Shown: positions 1 through 8,420 of the stretch, piece by piece | Numbering within the stretch: the stretch's first letter is position 1 | Layout: each line of letters begins with the position of its first letter | Assembly (NCBI GenBank): GCA_035535015.1 | Contig: DATLQU010000011.1 | Location: 124,001-188,000, forward strand | Direction of reading: 5' to 3' | DNA: 64,000 bases | Source of the DNA: Palsa-661 sp035535015 | GTDB taxonomy: Bacteria > Actinomycetota > Acidimicrobiia > Acidimicrobiales > UBA8190 | The notes under the pieces: model-generated | The model's input: only the letters and a program-made list of their open reading frames with translations | The model's database searches: none | Told to the model about the DNA's origin: nothing | Position numbers and translations under genes: made by a program

Positions 1-2
1 AT

Positions 3-491
3 GATCCCGTTCATTGGCCGACGGCCTTGATTGAGACGCTGACCGTTGGAGGGGAGGGGTACTGCCTCCACTCGTCACTCCGGAACTTTGATGCGCGTAC
101 CCGATCCCTCGTTGACCGGGTCGAGGCATTCGGGAGCACGATCGGCGAGTCCGATCTCATCGGACGCGACATCGTTCACTGGGACCTTCACAGCGGCAAC
201 CTCTTGATTTCCGATGGCTCGCTCGCTGCTGTCGTCGACACAGACTTCGCCGTGGTGGGTGACGCCAGTTTCGACCTTGTCACCTTGGCCCTGACGAGCT
301 TGACCATTCCCTGTGAACCCGGCGTGCGCACCCGATTGTTTGCTTCGGCATTCGATGACCTGGACGAACTCAAGACACAGGCATATCTGGCCCACCTGTT
401 CATTCGGATCATCGATTGGCCAATCCGACGCAGGCACTTCGATGAGGTGGAGTTCTGGCTTGCCCGAGCGGACGAGTTGCTCAAGATCTGA
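3..491 (+). CDS. APH-fold phosphotransferase, 5' end outside window
   Basis: The frame is open from base 3, so the gene begins to the left of the window and only its C-terminal 160 or so residues are seen. The visible part carries the Brenner motif of aminoglycoside phosphotransferase-like kinases (HWDLHSGNLL, around 166-210) and a following metal-binding segment (VDTDF) in the place of the kinase DFG aspartate. The remaining C-terminal helices fit the APH fold (PF01636). The family phosphorylates small molecules such as antibiotics, choline or homoserine; nothing here identifies the substrate. An internal TTG at 27 could serve as a start but would leave a kinase without its N-lobe, so truncation by the window edge is more likely. 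Confidence 0.7.
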   Translation, partial: DPVHWPTALIETLTVGGEGYCLHSSLRNFDARTRSLVDRVEAFGSTIGESDLIGRDIVHWDLHSGNLLISDGSLAAVVDTDFAVVGDASFDLVTLALTSLTIPCEPGVRTRLFASAFDDLDELKTQAYLAHLFIRIIDWPIRRRHFDEVEFWLARADELLKI

Positions 492-570
492 CCGACGACG
501 AGTTCCCCACTCGTGCCGGTCGGCCACAGCGATAGCGCCGTCGACCGGCGATATGGGATACCCAAACTGA

Positions 571-1479
571 CTACCGCTGCATGCCACCGATGATGCCCAC
601 GATCGAGGCTACGAAGCGGGGAATCGCGGAAGGATCTCCTGCACTGCGGGTGGGGTTCAACTCTCCGATGGATAAGGAGCGGAAGCGACCGTCCTGCGCT
701 GCGTTGCGAAGGGCGACCGCTACCTGGTCGAGCGTCGGCCCCGAGTTGCGGCCGTCCGTATTCTCTGCCAGTGGCGCATCAACGAAATCCAGCACATCGA
801 CATCGAGGTGAACGGCCAACGGCCCCTCCGGCAAGTGTGCGAGGGAATCGACAGCAGATGAGCCAGGGTCATGGGCGAAGGCGTCACTCGTGATGACCTT
901 CAGGCCGAGTCGTCGCGCTTCTGCTCGTTCCCATTCGGTGGCAAATCTCTCGTCGATACCTACCCAGGCCACTTGATCCGGATTCAGGAGGGGTCGAGGA
1001 CCGAGCACATCGATAAGCGCATCGATGGACCCAGGAAGCGAGAGAGCGTGGGCCATGCCCATCCAGTCGAGCGCTCCATCAGTCGTGCTCTCGGGCGTGT
1101 TCAAGTCGTAGTTCCGGTCCACATATAGCAGTCCGACCGGATCTTCGGAGACTCGACGCAGGGCAGCGACTACTCCTAGCGCGACGGTGCAGTTCCCACC
1201 AAGTACGAGCAGGGTGTCTCCACGCGCCACAAGTGGGGTGAGGCGATCGATCAACTCGCGGATCGATTCTGTCACCTCACCAACGTTCTGCGCCCGAGGG
1301 TTGAGGCTATCCGGACGCCAGATCTGGACGGGCAAATTACCCTCATCGTGCACATCGAGATCCGCCTGCCGTAGAGCATCGACGAGTCCGGCTGACCGGA
1401 GAGCGGTCGGCGCCTGGTCTTGTCCGGCGGCATAGCTGCCAGCGCTGCTTGGAACACCAATGATTGAGATGGTGTTCAT
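571..1479 (-). CDS. Arginase/agmatinase-fold protein with altered metal site
   Basis: A 302-residue protein of normal ureohydrolase length. All three family blocks can be located. At 94-98 the usual GGDHS reads GGNCT, at 121-125 the usual DAHxD reads DRNYD, and at 226-228 the DxD pair (HLDVDVLDF) is intact. Asp121, Asp125, Asp226 and Asp228 are kept, but the two metal-binding histidines are Cys97 and Asn123. Arginases and agmatinases need these histidines to hold the binuclear manganese, so canonical ureohydrolase activity is doubtful. It may bind another metal or have a non-hydrolytic role. It stands alone, facing the upstream kinase fragment. The fold assignment is secure; the function is not. 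Confidence 0.8.
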   Translation of the reverse strand: MNTISIIGVPSSAGSYAAGQDQAPTALRSAGLVDALRQADLDVHDEGNLPVQIWRPDSLNPRAQNVGEVTESIRELIDRLTPLVARGDTLLVLGGNCTVALGVVAALRRVSEDPVGLLYVDRNYDLNTPESTTDGALDWMGMAHALSLPGSIDALIDVLGPRPLLNPDQVAWVGIDERFATEWERAEARRLGLKVITSDAFAHDPGSSAVDSLAHLPEGPLAVHLDVDVLDFVDAPLAENTDGRNSGPTLDQVAVALRNAAQDGRFRSLSIGELNPTRSAGDPSAIPRFVASIVGIIGGMQR

Positions 1480-1605
1480 GTCCAGGAGTGTAGGCGCCTA
1501 CCGTTCACTGGGGCTTCAGCAACTTCCGGGGGTCGCCAAATCACGGTCACCCACCCGGCGGTCTGGGACACCCTCGACGATTTGCGCCCTATTCTGGCGA
1601 GCGTC

Positions 1606-2004
1606 ATGGAGAGTCCCGATCCGAACATCAGTACCCAACGATGGAAGCAGATGTTCGACCGGGTGTTCCCTCAGCCGAAAGGGGTCAAGCAGTCGGACCC
1701 CAGCCCGTCCCCGGCAAACTATGAGGAGGCCGTGAAGTGGGCAGAAACCCACTCCGTCAGCATCACGGGGTCGGTCTTACGCCAGCCGAAGGTCGATCTC
1801 AGTCTGGCCCCGGAGGCCCTTCCCGTGGTGGCTGAGCTGGTGGCCAGCAACGACGATGCCTTAGTCACAACGGCCCTGATCGCTTTGGCGTTCAATGGCG
1901 TGAAGGTGGAGTCGGATGCGACTGAGGTGACCGATCCGACCTACAGCCGCTTTACATTCACGGACGGAACCGTGCGCACGATACCGAGGGTGACTCAAAG
2001 CTGA
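1606..2004 (+). CDS. Hypothetical protein, 132 aa
   Basis: I do not recognise this protein. The ATG at 1606 (MESPDPNIST) is preferred over an in-frame TTG eight codons upstream because GGCGAG lies just before it. The chain is soluble and acidic, with a proline/serine-rich stretch near residue 30. A helical alanine/valine-rich middle (around 68-97) is followed by a short C-terminal beta-like segment. There is no signal peptide, membrane segment or metal motif. It lies in the lower-GC left part of the window, which may be a mobile element. The unbroken frame and plausible start support a real gene; no function is proposed. Confidence 0.5.
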   Translation: MESPDPNISTQRWKQMFDRVFPQPKGVKQSDPSPSPANYEEAVKWAETHSVSITGSVLRQPKVDLSLAPEALPVVAELVASNDDALVTTALIALAFNGVKVESDATEVTDPTYSRFTFTDGTVRTIPRVTQS

Positions 2005-2095
2005 GCCGTCCCACCGTCCCGGCGGTATGTGACACCCAGTGACTGCCGGAATCGGCCCCAGTGGCGGCCAAGCGATCCGGTCTACGATTCTGAGG

Positions 2096-2248
2096 ATGTT
2101 CGGCGTCTACGTGGTGATCTGGGTGGGCCTGATCGTTTGCTCAGCCCTACTATTTCGTCACCGAGGCGCGTGGTGGAAGGCATCTTCGGCACTCCTGTTT
2201 CTTGTGGCCTGGATCGTCCCTGCCTTCTTCGCATTCTCAGTGGTCTGA
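2096..2248 (+). CDS. Small two-helix membrane protein, 50 aa
   Basis: A short frame from the ATG at 2096, with a weak GAGG just upstream, encodes two hydrophobic segments. They run roughly from residue 3 to 19 and from 29 to 48 and are joined by a basic linker (FRHRGAWWK). The pattern is a helical hairpin in the inner membrane. An in-frame GTG at 2039 would add 19 polar residues, but the ATG gives the cleaner protein. I do not recognise a family. Small double-pass proteins of this kind are common in actinobacterial genomes and are often left unannotated. Confidence 0.4.
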   Translation: MFGVYVVIWVGLIVCSALLFRHRGAWWKASSALLFLVAWIVPAFFAFSVV

Positions 2249-2334
2249 TTCGCCCCCTCATCGGTCCAACCTCCGGGCCTCATCCCACGAGTCCGGCGAT
2301 CAGGGACAGTCGGCCTCCGGAATAATCGGACTGC

Positions 2335-3156
2335 CTATGGGCGAGGAGTTGTCGCCCGTCCGGTCTGGGTAGGGCGGTCGTATCTGAGTGCCCCCGTTGG
2401 TGTTCGTCGGCGGTTGAGTAGCGCGACGGCGTGGAGCCGGCTGGCGACCCCGAGCTTCGTCAGAGCGTGCTCCACGTGCTTTTCGACGGTGCGAGCCGAG
2501 ATGCCAAGCTGGGAGGCCATCTGTTTGGTCGACGCCGACTGGCGCACGAGTATCATCACCTCGACCTCCCTCGAGGTAAGGCCCCGTCGCTCGAGGAAGT
2601 CCATGTCGGCCCGCATGTCAGGCGTCGGTGCCGCGAGATGCCGATACGTCTGCAACAGGAGAGGACGTAGCAGGCTGCAGAGGGTGTGTTCGCGGTCAGT
2701 TATGGTGGCGTCCGCGGAGTTCAGTGCTATCCCGATGATCAGTTCCGTGTCGGGAAGGATGAAGCTGATCTGATCTTTCGCTCCGAGCGGCCGATAGAAC
2801 TCGCAATAAAGTCCCGTTTGTCGGAAAGCTCCCAGCTCCACGAGGTCGGATATGGCCCACGGGCGGGGGTCGGCTGTCGCCAGATGGTTGGCGATCACTG
2901 GATGCTCCCCCACATGCAACGCGAAGGACTCAGCCAGATCTGCGTAGAGAACCGGGGACATTGCGGGAAACGTCACCGCCTCGATTTGTCCGGTACGTGG
3001 ACAAACCTCGTTCCATGCTGCCAAAGGGCTTGCCGTGAGCCCGGATAGCGTCTCAACCGTCACCCGCCGCAGCTCACCCGCGTCGGTGCAGGCCACGATC
3101 CGATCGGCTGCGTCCACGACAGCCCTCAGGTCCTTCGCATTAAGCCCCGAAAGCAT
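2335..3156 (-). CDS. LuxR-family transcriptional regulator
   Basis: A 273-residue regulator. Residues from about 203 onward form a LuxR/GerE helix-turn-helix (LTSREVEVMILV, then the recognition-helix region ISARTVEKHVEHALTKLG). The first 180 or so residues resemble a GAF-like or autoinducer-type sensor domain, but no ligand residues can be named. A proline/arginine-rich tail follows the HTH. The gene is divergent from the two cupin genes, with about 70 bp between the starts, so control of that pair is plausible. No phosphoacceptor receiver domain is present, so it is not a classical two-component response regulator. Confidence 0.85.
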   Translation of the reverse strand: MLSGLNAKDLRAVVDAADRIVACTDAGELRRVTVETLSGLTASPLAAWNEVCPRTGQIEAVTFPAMSPVLYADLAESFALHVGEHPVIANHLATADPRPWAISDLVELGAFRQTGLYCEFYRPLGAKDQISFILPDTELIIGIALNSADATITDREHTLCSLLRPLLLQTYRHLAAPTPDMRADMDFLERRGLTSREVEVMILVRQSASTKQMASQLGISARTVEKHVEHALTKLGVASRLHAVALLNRRRTPTGALRYDRPTQTGRATTPRP

Positions 3157-3228
3157 CCTCCGCCCTCCAAAGACCGATACGTAGTTCTACCTATTGTGGC
3201 AGTGTCCCGGCGCTTTTACCATGAGGCT

Positions 3229-3723
3229 ATGTCCATCCCGGGGCGCCCTCTTGATCCCTACCTAAGCCAGCAGGAGGAGCATCAGCGCCTCGACTGGATA
3301 GGCCAGATGGAACTCACAGTGATCTTGGACGGCACGATCACGGGCGGACAGCTGAGTGTGGTGGAGGGCAGAGCAGGTCGCGGCGACGCGTCACCGGTCC
3401 ATGTTCACACCCACGATGACGAGGCGTTCTTGCTATTGGAAGGGGCCATGACCGTCTGGGTGGGGGACCAACGGGTCGAGCTGCTGCCGGGCGGAATCGG
3501 GTTCCTGCCCAAGAGCATCCCACATGCCTTCCGCTTCGACGCCCCGTCGCGAGCACTTATCCTTACTACTCCGGCCGGGCAGGAGGACTTCTTCCGCGCC
3601 GCTGGGTGGGACCTGTCGAAGCCGAAGCCACAGGGCTGGGCCATATCGATCGAAGCCCTCCAGAGCGCGGCCGCCGCCGTAGGAACCCAGATGGTTGGTC
3701 CCCCGCACGGACTGGAGGAGTGA
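3229..3723 (+). CDS. Cupin-domain protein
   Basis: A 164-residue single-cupin protein. The ATG at 3229 is chosen over a GTG at 3196 because the upstream residues are not cupin-like. The first cupin motif holds an HVHTHDDEAF core that supplies the usual two His and one Glu metal ligands. The second motif contains IPHAFRF, giving the third His. This makes a metal-binding beta-barrel likely, as in small dioxygenases, isomerases or sensors. It is followed after one base by a second cupin, so the two are co-transcribed and may be partners. The substrate is unknown. Confidence 0.8.
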   Translation: MSIPGRPLDPYLSQQEEHQRLDWIGQMELTVILDGTITGGQLSVVEGRAGRGDASPVHVHTHDDEAFLLLEGAMTVWVGDQRVELLPGGIGFLPKSIPHAFRFDAPSRALILTTPAGQEDFFRAAGWDLSKPKPQGWAISIEALQSAAAAVGTQMVGPPHGLEE

Positions 3724-3724
3724 C

Positions 3725-4213
3725 ATGGACATAGTCACCGGGAACGATAGAGCCCTTCGCAAGGGATACGTCATGCGGGAGGCACCCGGATGGTCATGGA
3801 AGGCGAGCGGGCGCGACAACGATGACCGTTTCGACTTTCTGGTCGTCGACAATGTGGCCTATGGCAGCGGTCCTCCCTTGCACACTCATGCTCGCCAGGA
3901 GGACTCGTTCTTCGTACTTGAAGGGGTCCTCACCGTTCAGATGGATGACGACGTGGTCGAGCTTGGCCCCGGCGACTTCGCTACAGCTCCCCCGGGGGTG
4001 GCGCACAGCTTCACGAACGCCCGCCCCGACCAACGAGTCTGCCGAGGAATCAATCTCATGACCCCGGGCACAGGTTTCGATCGATATCTCGCACGGCTCG
4101 AACAGATGGCAGCGTCCGGGGACCATGAGTCCATCTTGCGGCTCAACGATGAGTTCGGCGTCACGATCGTAGGCCCGAGCGTGGCCGAACGGCTCGGGCT
4201 GTCCCCCGCTTGA
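3725..4213 (+). CDS. Cupin-domain protein
   Basis: A 162-residue cupin beginning one base after the stop of the preceding cupin. The metal-binding motif is present: LHTHARQEDSFFVLEG gives the His-x-His and Glu ligands, and VAHSF gives the last His. The C-terminal third is helical and ends in a short tail (VAERLGLSPA). The similar length and adjacent position suggest the two cupins arose by duplication or act together, although their sequences have diverged widely. The same divergent LuxR gene may control both. No reaction can be assigned. Confidence 0.8.
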   Translation: MDIVTGNDRALRKGYVMREAPGWSWKASGRDNDDRFDFLVVDNVAYGSGPPLHTHARQEDSFFVLEGVLTVQMDDDVVELGPGDFATAPPGVAHSFTNARPDQRVCRGINLMTPGTGFDRYLARLEQMAASGDHESILRLNDEFGVTIVGPSVAERLGLSPA

Positions 4214-4553
4214 CCCTCGAAGCGTCAGCCGACAAGAAGGACCAAAGAACCCAGCCCATCACACGCTCTGTCAGCGGAGTCACGCGTGACCCGGGACCCG
4301 AAACGGGACGGCTCCGCACCCCATTCAGCAAGCATCGATCTAGAGAAGACTCGGCGCAGCCGGAGGGCTTGAAACCGGTGTCCCAATAGCCGCCAGCGAC
4401 GGCCGGCATAAGCAACTGGGACATGCACCGAAGTGCCGGTAGGGGACGCGAAATCTCTCAGAGACTCGGAGTCAGCGACGGTTCAATCGCTGCAGATCAT
4501 GGGCCTAGATATTAATCGTAGTAAATAGTCATCACAAGTGATATCCTAGCGAG
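4214..4553 (+). other. Intergenic region, 340 bp
   Basis: No convincing gene is seen on either strand; the open frames here lack start signals and family features. The right end is AT-rich (about 4508-4548) and carries the likely promoter and operator of the toxin-antitoxin pair. The left part has short GC-rich self-complementary stretches (CCCGGGACCCG around 4289-4299) without a following T-run, so a terminator is not claimed. Confidence 0.5.
4531..4542 (+). promoter_or_regulatory. Candidate autoregulatory operator of the toxin-antitoxin pair
   Basis: ATCAC-AA-GTGAT is a perfect 5-bp inverted repeat in an AT-rich stretch, 11 bases before the toxin start. Type II toxin-antitoxin modules are usually repressed by the antitoxin binding such a repeat. 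The position and symmetry fit; binding by the downstream HTH antitoxin is inferred. Confidence 0.45.
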
Positions 4554-4940
4554 GTGGCGCTCAACCAGGTTCGCCATCCGTACTTCGACCGCTGGCTGGG
4601 ACAGCTGCCCGTGGTGGTGGCTGCGGAGATCGCCGCACTGCTGGAGTACCTCTCAGAGCACGGTAGGGGAGCGACACTTCCGTACGTACGCCATCGGATC
4701 CAGATCAGCCGGCACTTCCCGGACATGAGTGAACTTCGGACCGACCACACCGTCGAGGGCACCCGCTACGTGATGCGGGTGCTCACCTGCTTCATCGACG
4801 GAGATCAGGGAGTGCTGGTGTGCGTCGGGGGCAACAAAGAGGGCTGGCAGGAACGCACCGGACACGACTGGTACGACGACTACGTGCCAGTGGCAGATCA
4901 GATCGTCGACCGTTATCTCACCAGAGGAGGACAATCATGA
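4554..4940 (+). CDS. HigB/Gp49-type toxin
   Basis: A 128-residue basic protein of the phage-derived Gp49/HigB group of RelE-like ribonucleases. The central segment (YRVMRVLT-like strand, here RYVMRVLTCF, then VLVCVGGNKEGW) matches the beta-sheet and the conserved positive residues near the mRNA-binding face. The start is a GTG at 4554. The gene overlaps the next by four bases (ATGA), a typical arrangement for toxin-first modules, and the downstream gene encodes an HTH antitoxin. The family blocks translation by cutting mRNA at the ribosome; the exact catalytic residues are not certain from this sequence. Confidence 0.8.
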   Translation: MALNQVRHPYFDRWLGQLPVVVAAEIAALLEYLSEHGRGATLPYVRHRIQISRHFPDMSELRTDHTVEGTRYVMRVLTCFIDGDQGVLVCVGGNKEGWQERTGHDWYDDYVPVADQIVDRYLTRGGQS

Positions 4941-5314
4941 GTGGCAAGGACACCATCGAGCCGACACCCGAGGACTGGCTGGCCGGTGCTGACGAAGAGT
5001 TCGTCGTCGACCAGGAGATCAGCCATCCCGACCCGTCGTTCGAAGAACTGCGTGACAAGGCCAGCCAACGTCTCCGCATCGAACATGACGTCGTGGCCAC
5101 ACTCGGAGAGCTACGGAGGGCGGCCGGCTTCAACCAGTCGGAGATCGCCGAGCGATGGGGGAGAGGCCAGTCTCAAGTGAGCAAGGTGGAGCGGGCCCCG
5201 GACTCCGTCGAGATCGCCACGCTGGCCGGGTACGTGCGTGCGCTGGGGGGCAATCTCTCCATCACCATCGAGGTGGGTGGCCACACCTACCACGAGGATC
5301 TGGTGGCTTCGTAG
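4937..5314 (+). CDS. HigA-like XRE antitoxin
   Basis: A 125-residue protein. The first 45 residues are acidic and probably bind the toxin. Residues of about 50-110 form an XRE/Cro helix-turn-helix (LGELRRAAGFNQSEIAERWG, then SQVSKVERAPD). The C-terminal strand (ITIEVGGHTYHED) is typical of HigA-type proteins paired with Gp49 toxins. The start codon overlaps the toxin stop. It should neutralise the toxin and repress the operon, plausibly through the dyad at 4531-4542. Confidence 0.85.
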   Translation: MSGKDTIEPTPEDWLAGADEEFVVDQEISHPDPSFEELRDKASQRLRIEHDVVATLGELRRAAGFNQSEIAERWGRGQSQVSKVERAPDSVEIATLAGYVRALGGNLSITIEVGGHTYHEDLVAS

Positions 5315-5697
5315 GACGGCCGTTCCAAGGGCCGGATTTGGTCACATTTTGGTCACATCGGTGATGAAAGCCGCTGGTTTTCCACAACACCCGATGGACG
5401 GGTCCGTCGGTGAAAGCCCAGCTAGATGGCACAATCTGGGATTTGCCAGCACAGGCCAACATGGCGCTTATCTGGATGACGCGCAAGGGGTCACAGGTTC
5501 GAGTCCTGTACGGCCCACCAACCAACACCAAGCAACCATCATCGCTCTGAAACGGACAGAGCACGGCTGACATGCTCTGCGGTCCTGCTTTGTGAGCCGG
5601 GGGGGTGCGAGTGAGACGGGAGAATCGTCTGAGTCGACCGCCAATCACCGGACGGCACCGAGTCGGAATCCTCGCAGCACGACCGGTCAGCAGGTTG
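5315..5697 (+). other. Intergenic region with repeats and a tRNA remnant
   Basis: This 383-bp stretch has no supported protein gene. It starts with a direct repeat of TTGGTCACAT separated by three bases (about 5338-5358) and contains the tRNA 3' fragment described separately. The antisense frame across it spells the well-known artefact read from the complement of tRNA 3' ends (YRTRTCDP), which is not a gene. The composition change between the two sides supports a junction here. Confidence 0.5.
5486..5520 (+). other. tRNA 3'-end fragment, likely attachment site
   Basis: The T-arm is complete: ACAGG (5493-5497), loop TTCGAGT, CCTGT (5505-5509). It is followed by a seven-base acceptor strand ACGGCCC, discriminator A and CCA (5518-5520). 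Bases 70-76 nt upstream do not offer the needed GGGCCGT 5' strand, and no D-arm or anticodon arm can be folded, so this is not a whole tRNA. Site-specific integration at tRNA 3' ends leaves exactly such a displaced copy at the distal junction. The orientation places the element to the left, covering 1-5520. Confidence 0.7.
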
Positions 5698-7284
5698 ATG
5701 TCCCGGAGTTGGCGAACCTTCCGGCGGCCCGCCATCTCCTTGCCGGCCATCACCGTCGTGTGCCTCTGCCTTTCGATCATCACCCAGCCCGTCGCCAATG
5801 CCGTGGGAGCGCCGTCCTCGGTGCCGAAACCCAAGATCTCGGGCCCCATCGCCCCGAAAAGTGGCGTCTCCTTCATTGGTTCGACGCTCTTCGCCTTGTC
5901 CGGGGTCGGGTACGAAGAATCGGAGTACTTTCTCTCGGGCACGGCCACCGCTTACAAGAGCGCCACCCGACTGACCAAGAACGGCGCATGGCACGTCAGA
6001 CCGGCGACGACTGCTCCCTACAAGACTCGTATCGTCGTCTACCGGCCCATCAACCCGAAGCATTTTGACGGGACCGTTGTCGTGGAGTGGCTCAACGTGA
6101 CCGCGGGCATCGATGCTCCGGCGGCCTGGCTGAGCGCCCATGTCCAGATGATCCGCAGTGGCATGGCCTACGTCGGCGTCGACGCGCAGGCGGGCGGGAT
6201 CAACGGCGAGCCGAACTCGATCGCCGCCGAGGACGCTTTCGACGGGCTCAAGCCGTCGGACCCGAAACGCTACGGCTCTCTCCATCACCCCGGTGACAGC
6301 TTTTCGTACAGCATCTACGAGCAGGCCGGCGAAGCCATCCACGCCTCGGGGGCACGACTGCTCGGGGGCCTCAGGCCGAAGAGGGTCATGGCGCTGGGCG
6401 AATCCCAGTCCGCTTTCCGCCTGGTGACCTATATCGACGCCATCCAACCCCTTTCACCGGGCATCTACAACGCCTACTTCGTCTACAGCAGGGGAGGTGA
6501 CGGAGCCGACCTATCGCAAGCTCCCGAGCGGACCATCGCCGCACCCACCCCGACATTCATCCGCACCGATCTTCACGTGCCCGTCTTCATATTCGAGACC
6601 GAGTCGGATCTGCTCGGCCTGGGTTACCTGTCGGCCCGCCAGCCACCAACCCGGTACATCCGGGAATGGGAAACGGCCGGGACGGCCCATGACGACACGT
6701 ACGGGCTGCTCTATGCACGCTCGGACGCAGGGAACGGCACCGCCGATGTCCAGGCTTTCCAGTCGATCCTTGATCCTCCGAGCGATCCCATTCCTGGCAT
6801 AATCGATTGCGCAGCGCCCATCAATGCTGGGTCGCACACGTACGAGCTTCGAGCGGCGTTGGTCGCGGTCAACAAGTGGATGGGCACAGGAATGCCTCCC
6901 CGCCAGTCACCACGACTGAATGTGAGCAAAAACCGGACGTCGTTCGTCACGAACGACTACGGCGAGGCCCTCGGCGGGATCCGGACGCCCCAGGTTGAGG
7001 CACCCGTCGCCAGACTGTCGGGTCTCGGTCAGCCGGGCGCACCCTCACCGCCAAGCCATCCGGGAAAAGGCACACAATCGGTCACAGGCGCAGCGCTGTG
7101 TGCAATCTTCGGCACCACGGTTCCGTTCAGTGCAGCGCACCTTACCGCGCTCTATCCCACACACGCTGACTTCGTCGCCAGGTGGGATGCCGCCACCGCG
7201 GCCGAACTCGACAAGGGATATCTGCTCCCCGCAGACGCCCGGACCCTCGACAGAGTGGCATTGCAGTCGAACGTCGGCGGCTGA
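5698..7284 (+). CDS. Secreted alpha/beta hydrolase-domain protein
   Basis: A 528-residue protein. Starting at the ATG at 5698 it has a signal peptide: basic RSWRTFRR, then a hydrophobic core to about residue 30, ending near VANAVG. The mature part matches the ABhydrolase_10 family (PF20091). It has the conserved blocks TVVVEWLNVTAGIDAPAAW and YEQAGEAI, and a nucleophile elbow GESQSA with Ser236. The protein is probably exported and hydrolyses an ester or similar bond, but family substrates are poorly known. An upstream GTG at 5605 would bury the signal peptide behind 31 residues. It is the first intact gene right of the proposed junction. Confidence 0.75.
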   Translation: MSRSWRTFRRPAISLPAITVVCLCLSIITQPVANAVGAPSSVPKPKISGPIAPKSGVSFIGSTLFALSGVGYEESEYFLSGTATAYKSATRLTKNGAWHVRPATTAPYKTRIVVYRPINPKHFDGTVVVEWLNVTAGIDAPAAWLSAHVQMIRSGMAYVGVDAQAGGINGEPNSIAAEDAFDGLKPSDPKRYGSLHHPGDSFSYSIYEQAGEAIHASGARLLGGLRPKRVMALGESQSAFRLVTYIDAIQPLSPGIYNAYFVYSRGGDGADLSQAPERTIAAPTPTFIRTDLHVPVFIFETESDLLGLGYLSARQPPTRYIREWETAGTAHDDTYGLLYARSDAGNGTADVQAFQSILDPPSDPIPGIIDCAAPINAGSHTYELRAALVAVNKWMGTGMPPRQSPRLNVSKNRTSFVTNDYGEALGGIRTPQVEAPVARLSGLGQPGAPSPPSHPGKGTQSVTGAALCAIFGTTVPFSAAHLTALYPTHADFVARWDAATAAELDKGYLLPADARTLDRVALQSNVGG

Positions 7285-7372
7285 TGATCGAACCGTGAAG
7301 TCGGTGTTTCATGTGTGCGTGCTCGACGACTCGCAGCGTAGACACCTCGACGGCCGATAGGGAGTTCTGGGA

Positions 7373-8134
7373 ATGCGATTCGTCTTGATTCACGGTGGAT
7401 TTCACGGTGCCTGGTGCTGGAGCCGGACGATCACGGAACTCGAGAATCTCGGACACGAAGCGATCGCGATCGATATACCCGGCCACGGCGAGCGCGTTCA
7501 TGAAGAAGCCACAATGGCTGGCCGTCTCGACGCCGTGCTGGCCGTGCTCCAGGCAGGCGATGTGCTCGTCGGACACTCCGGCGGCGGCTTGGAGATCACC
7601 CGGGCGGCTGATGCTGCACCGGAACTCGTCAGCCACGTGGTCTATCTCGCCGCCGCATTGCCGTTGGAAAGTCAGCTCATGCAGGAGGCACTTGTCTACC
7701 GCGACGACGGTTCGACGAATGCCGACTACGACGTCAGCGGGATGCTCGAGCATCTGCACATCAACGAGGACGGCTCAATGGCCTTGGCCGACGTCGAGGG
7801 TGCGTGGGGGCTCTTCTATCATGACTGCGACGAAGTGACGGCTCGCTGGGCGTTCGCACAACTCACTCCGGAGAAGGCGGGTGACACGGCAACGACACCG
7901 ATCTCGGTCCCCCGGTTCTGGCACGCTGAACTCCCGCGCAGCTTCATCGTCTGCCTGCAAGACCGAGCGCAACCAAGATGGCTCGCCGATGTCACGGCGC
8001 GTCGCCTGGGCGTTGAACCACTTACGATCGACACGTCGCATTCGCCATTCCTGAGCCGTCCGGCAGAGCTTGCGCAGCTCCTTATCCACGCGACGACCAC
8101 AAAGCCAGTCGGCTTCCTGAAGCCCAACGGCTGA
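7373..8134 (+). CDS. Alpha/beta hydrolase, methylesterase-like
   Basis: A 253-residue cytoplasmic hydrolase. HGGFHGAWCW near residue 8 forms the oxyanion region, VGHSGGG places the nucleophile at Ser69, an Asp lies near residue 195 (CLQDRAQP), and His223 (TSHSPFLS) completes the triad. This layout is that of the plant salicylate methylesterase/hydroxynitrile lyase-like group, which has many bacterial members acting on small esters. AGGGAG lies before the start. It follows the secreted hydrolase by 88 bp on the same strand, and the two could act in sequence on an imported ester. The specific substrate is unknown. Confidence 0.85.
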   Translation: MRFVLIHGGFHGAWCWSRTITELENLGHEAIAIDIPGHGERVHEEATMAGRLDAVLAVLQAGDVLVGHSGGGLEITRAADAAPELVSHVVYLAAALPLESQLMQEALVYRDDGSTNADYDVSGMLEHLHINEDGSMALADVEGAWGLFYHDCDEVTARWAFAQLTPEKAGDTATTPISVPRFWHAELPRSFIVCLQDRAQPRWLADVTARRLGVEPLTIDTSHSPFLSRPAELAQLLIHATTTKPVGFLKPNG

Positions 8135-8420
8135 GCGACAACCGGACCATCCCGCCATGATTGTGAATGCACGGCAGGGTGTTATAGGGCCTGCCCGCCG
8201 AGCTCCCGAGACGCTAGAACCGAAGCTCGGGCGTCACCACCATCATCAATCAGGATGATATGGGCAAGGGTTGAATTCTTCGGGGTTCATCGACCTCTGG
8301 ACAGCTGTCTCACTCCGCAGGCTGGGAGCTCGAGAGGATCAGAAGCTGTCGGCGTCGTTTGCGCTGCGCAGAGATCGATGGATAGGCCGTCCTGCCTCAA
8401 CGAGTTTGCATTACGGCTGT
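8135..8420 (+). other. Convergent intergenic region
   Basis: This 286-bp gap lies between two converging genes. The only structure noted is a 6-bp inverted repeat ATCATC...GATGAT (8242-8259) with a six-base spacer and no T-run. No gene is supported. Confidence 0.4.

Noticed and set aside
5445..5520. A complete tRNA gene ending in CCA at 5520
   Set aside because: The 5' acceptor strand GGGCCGT, D-arm and anticodon arm are absent at the required distance; only the 3' piece folds.
5262..5948. Long minus-strand frame containing YRTRTCDP
   Set aside because: This peptide is the known artefact from reading the complement of a tRNA 3' end, and the rest is antisense to the secreted hydrolase.
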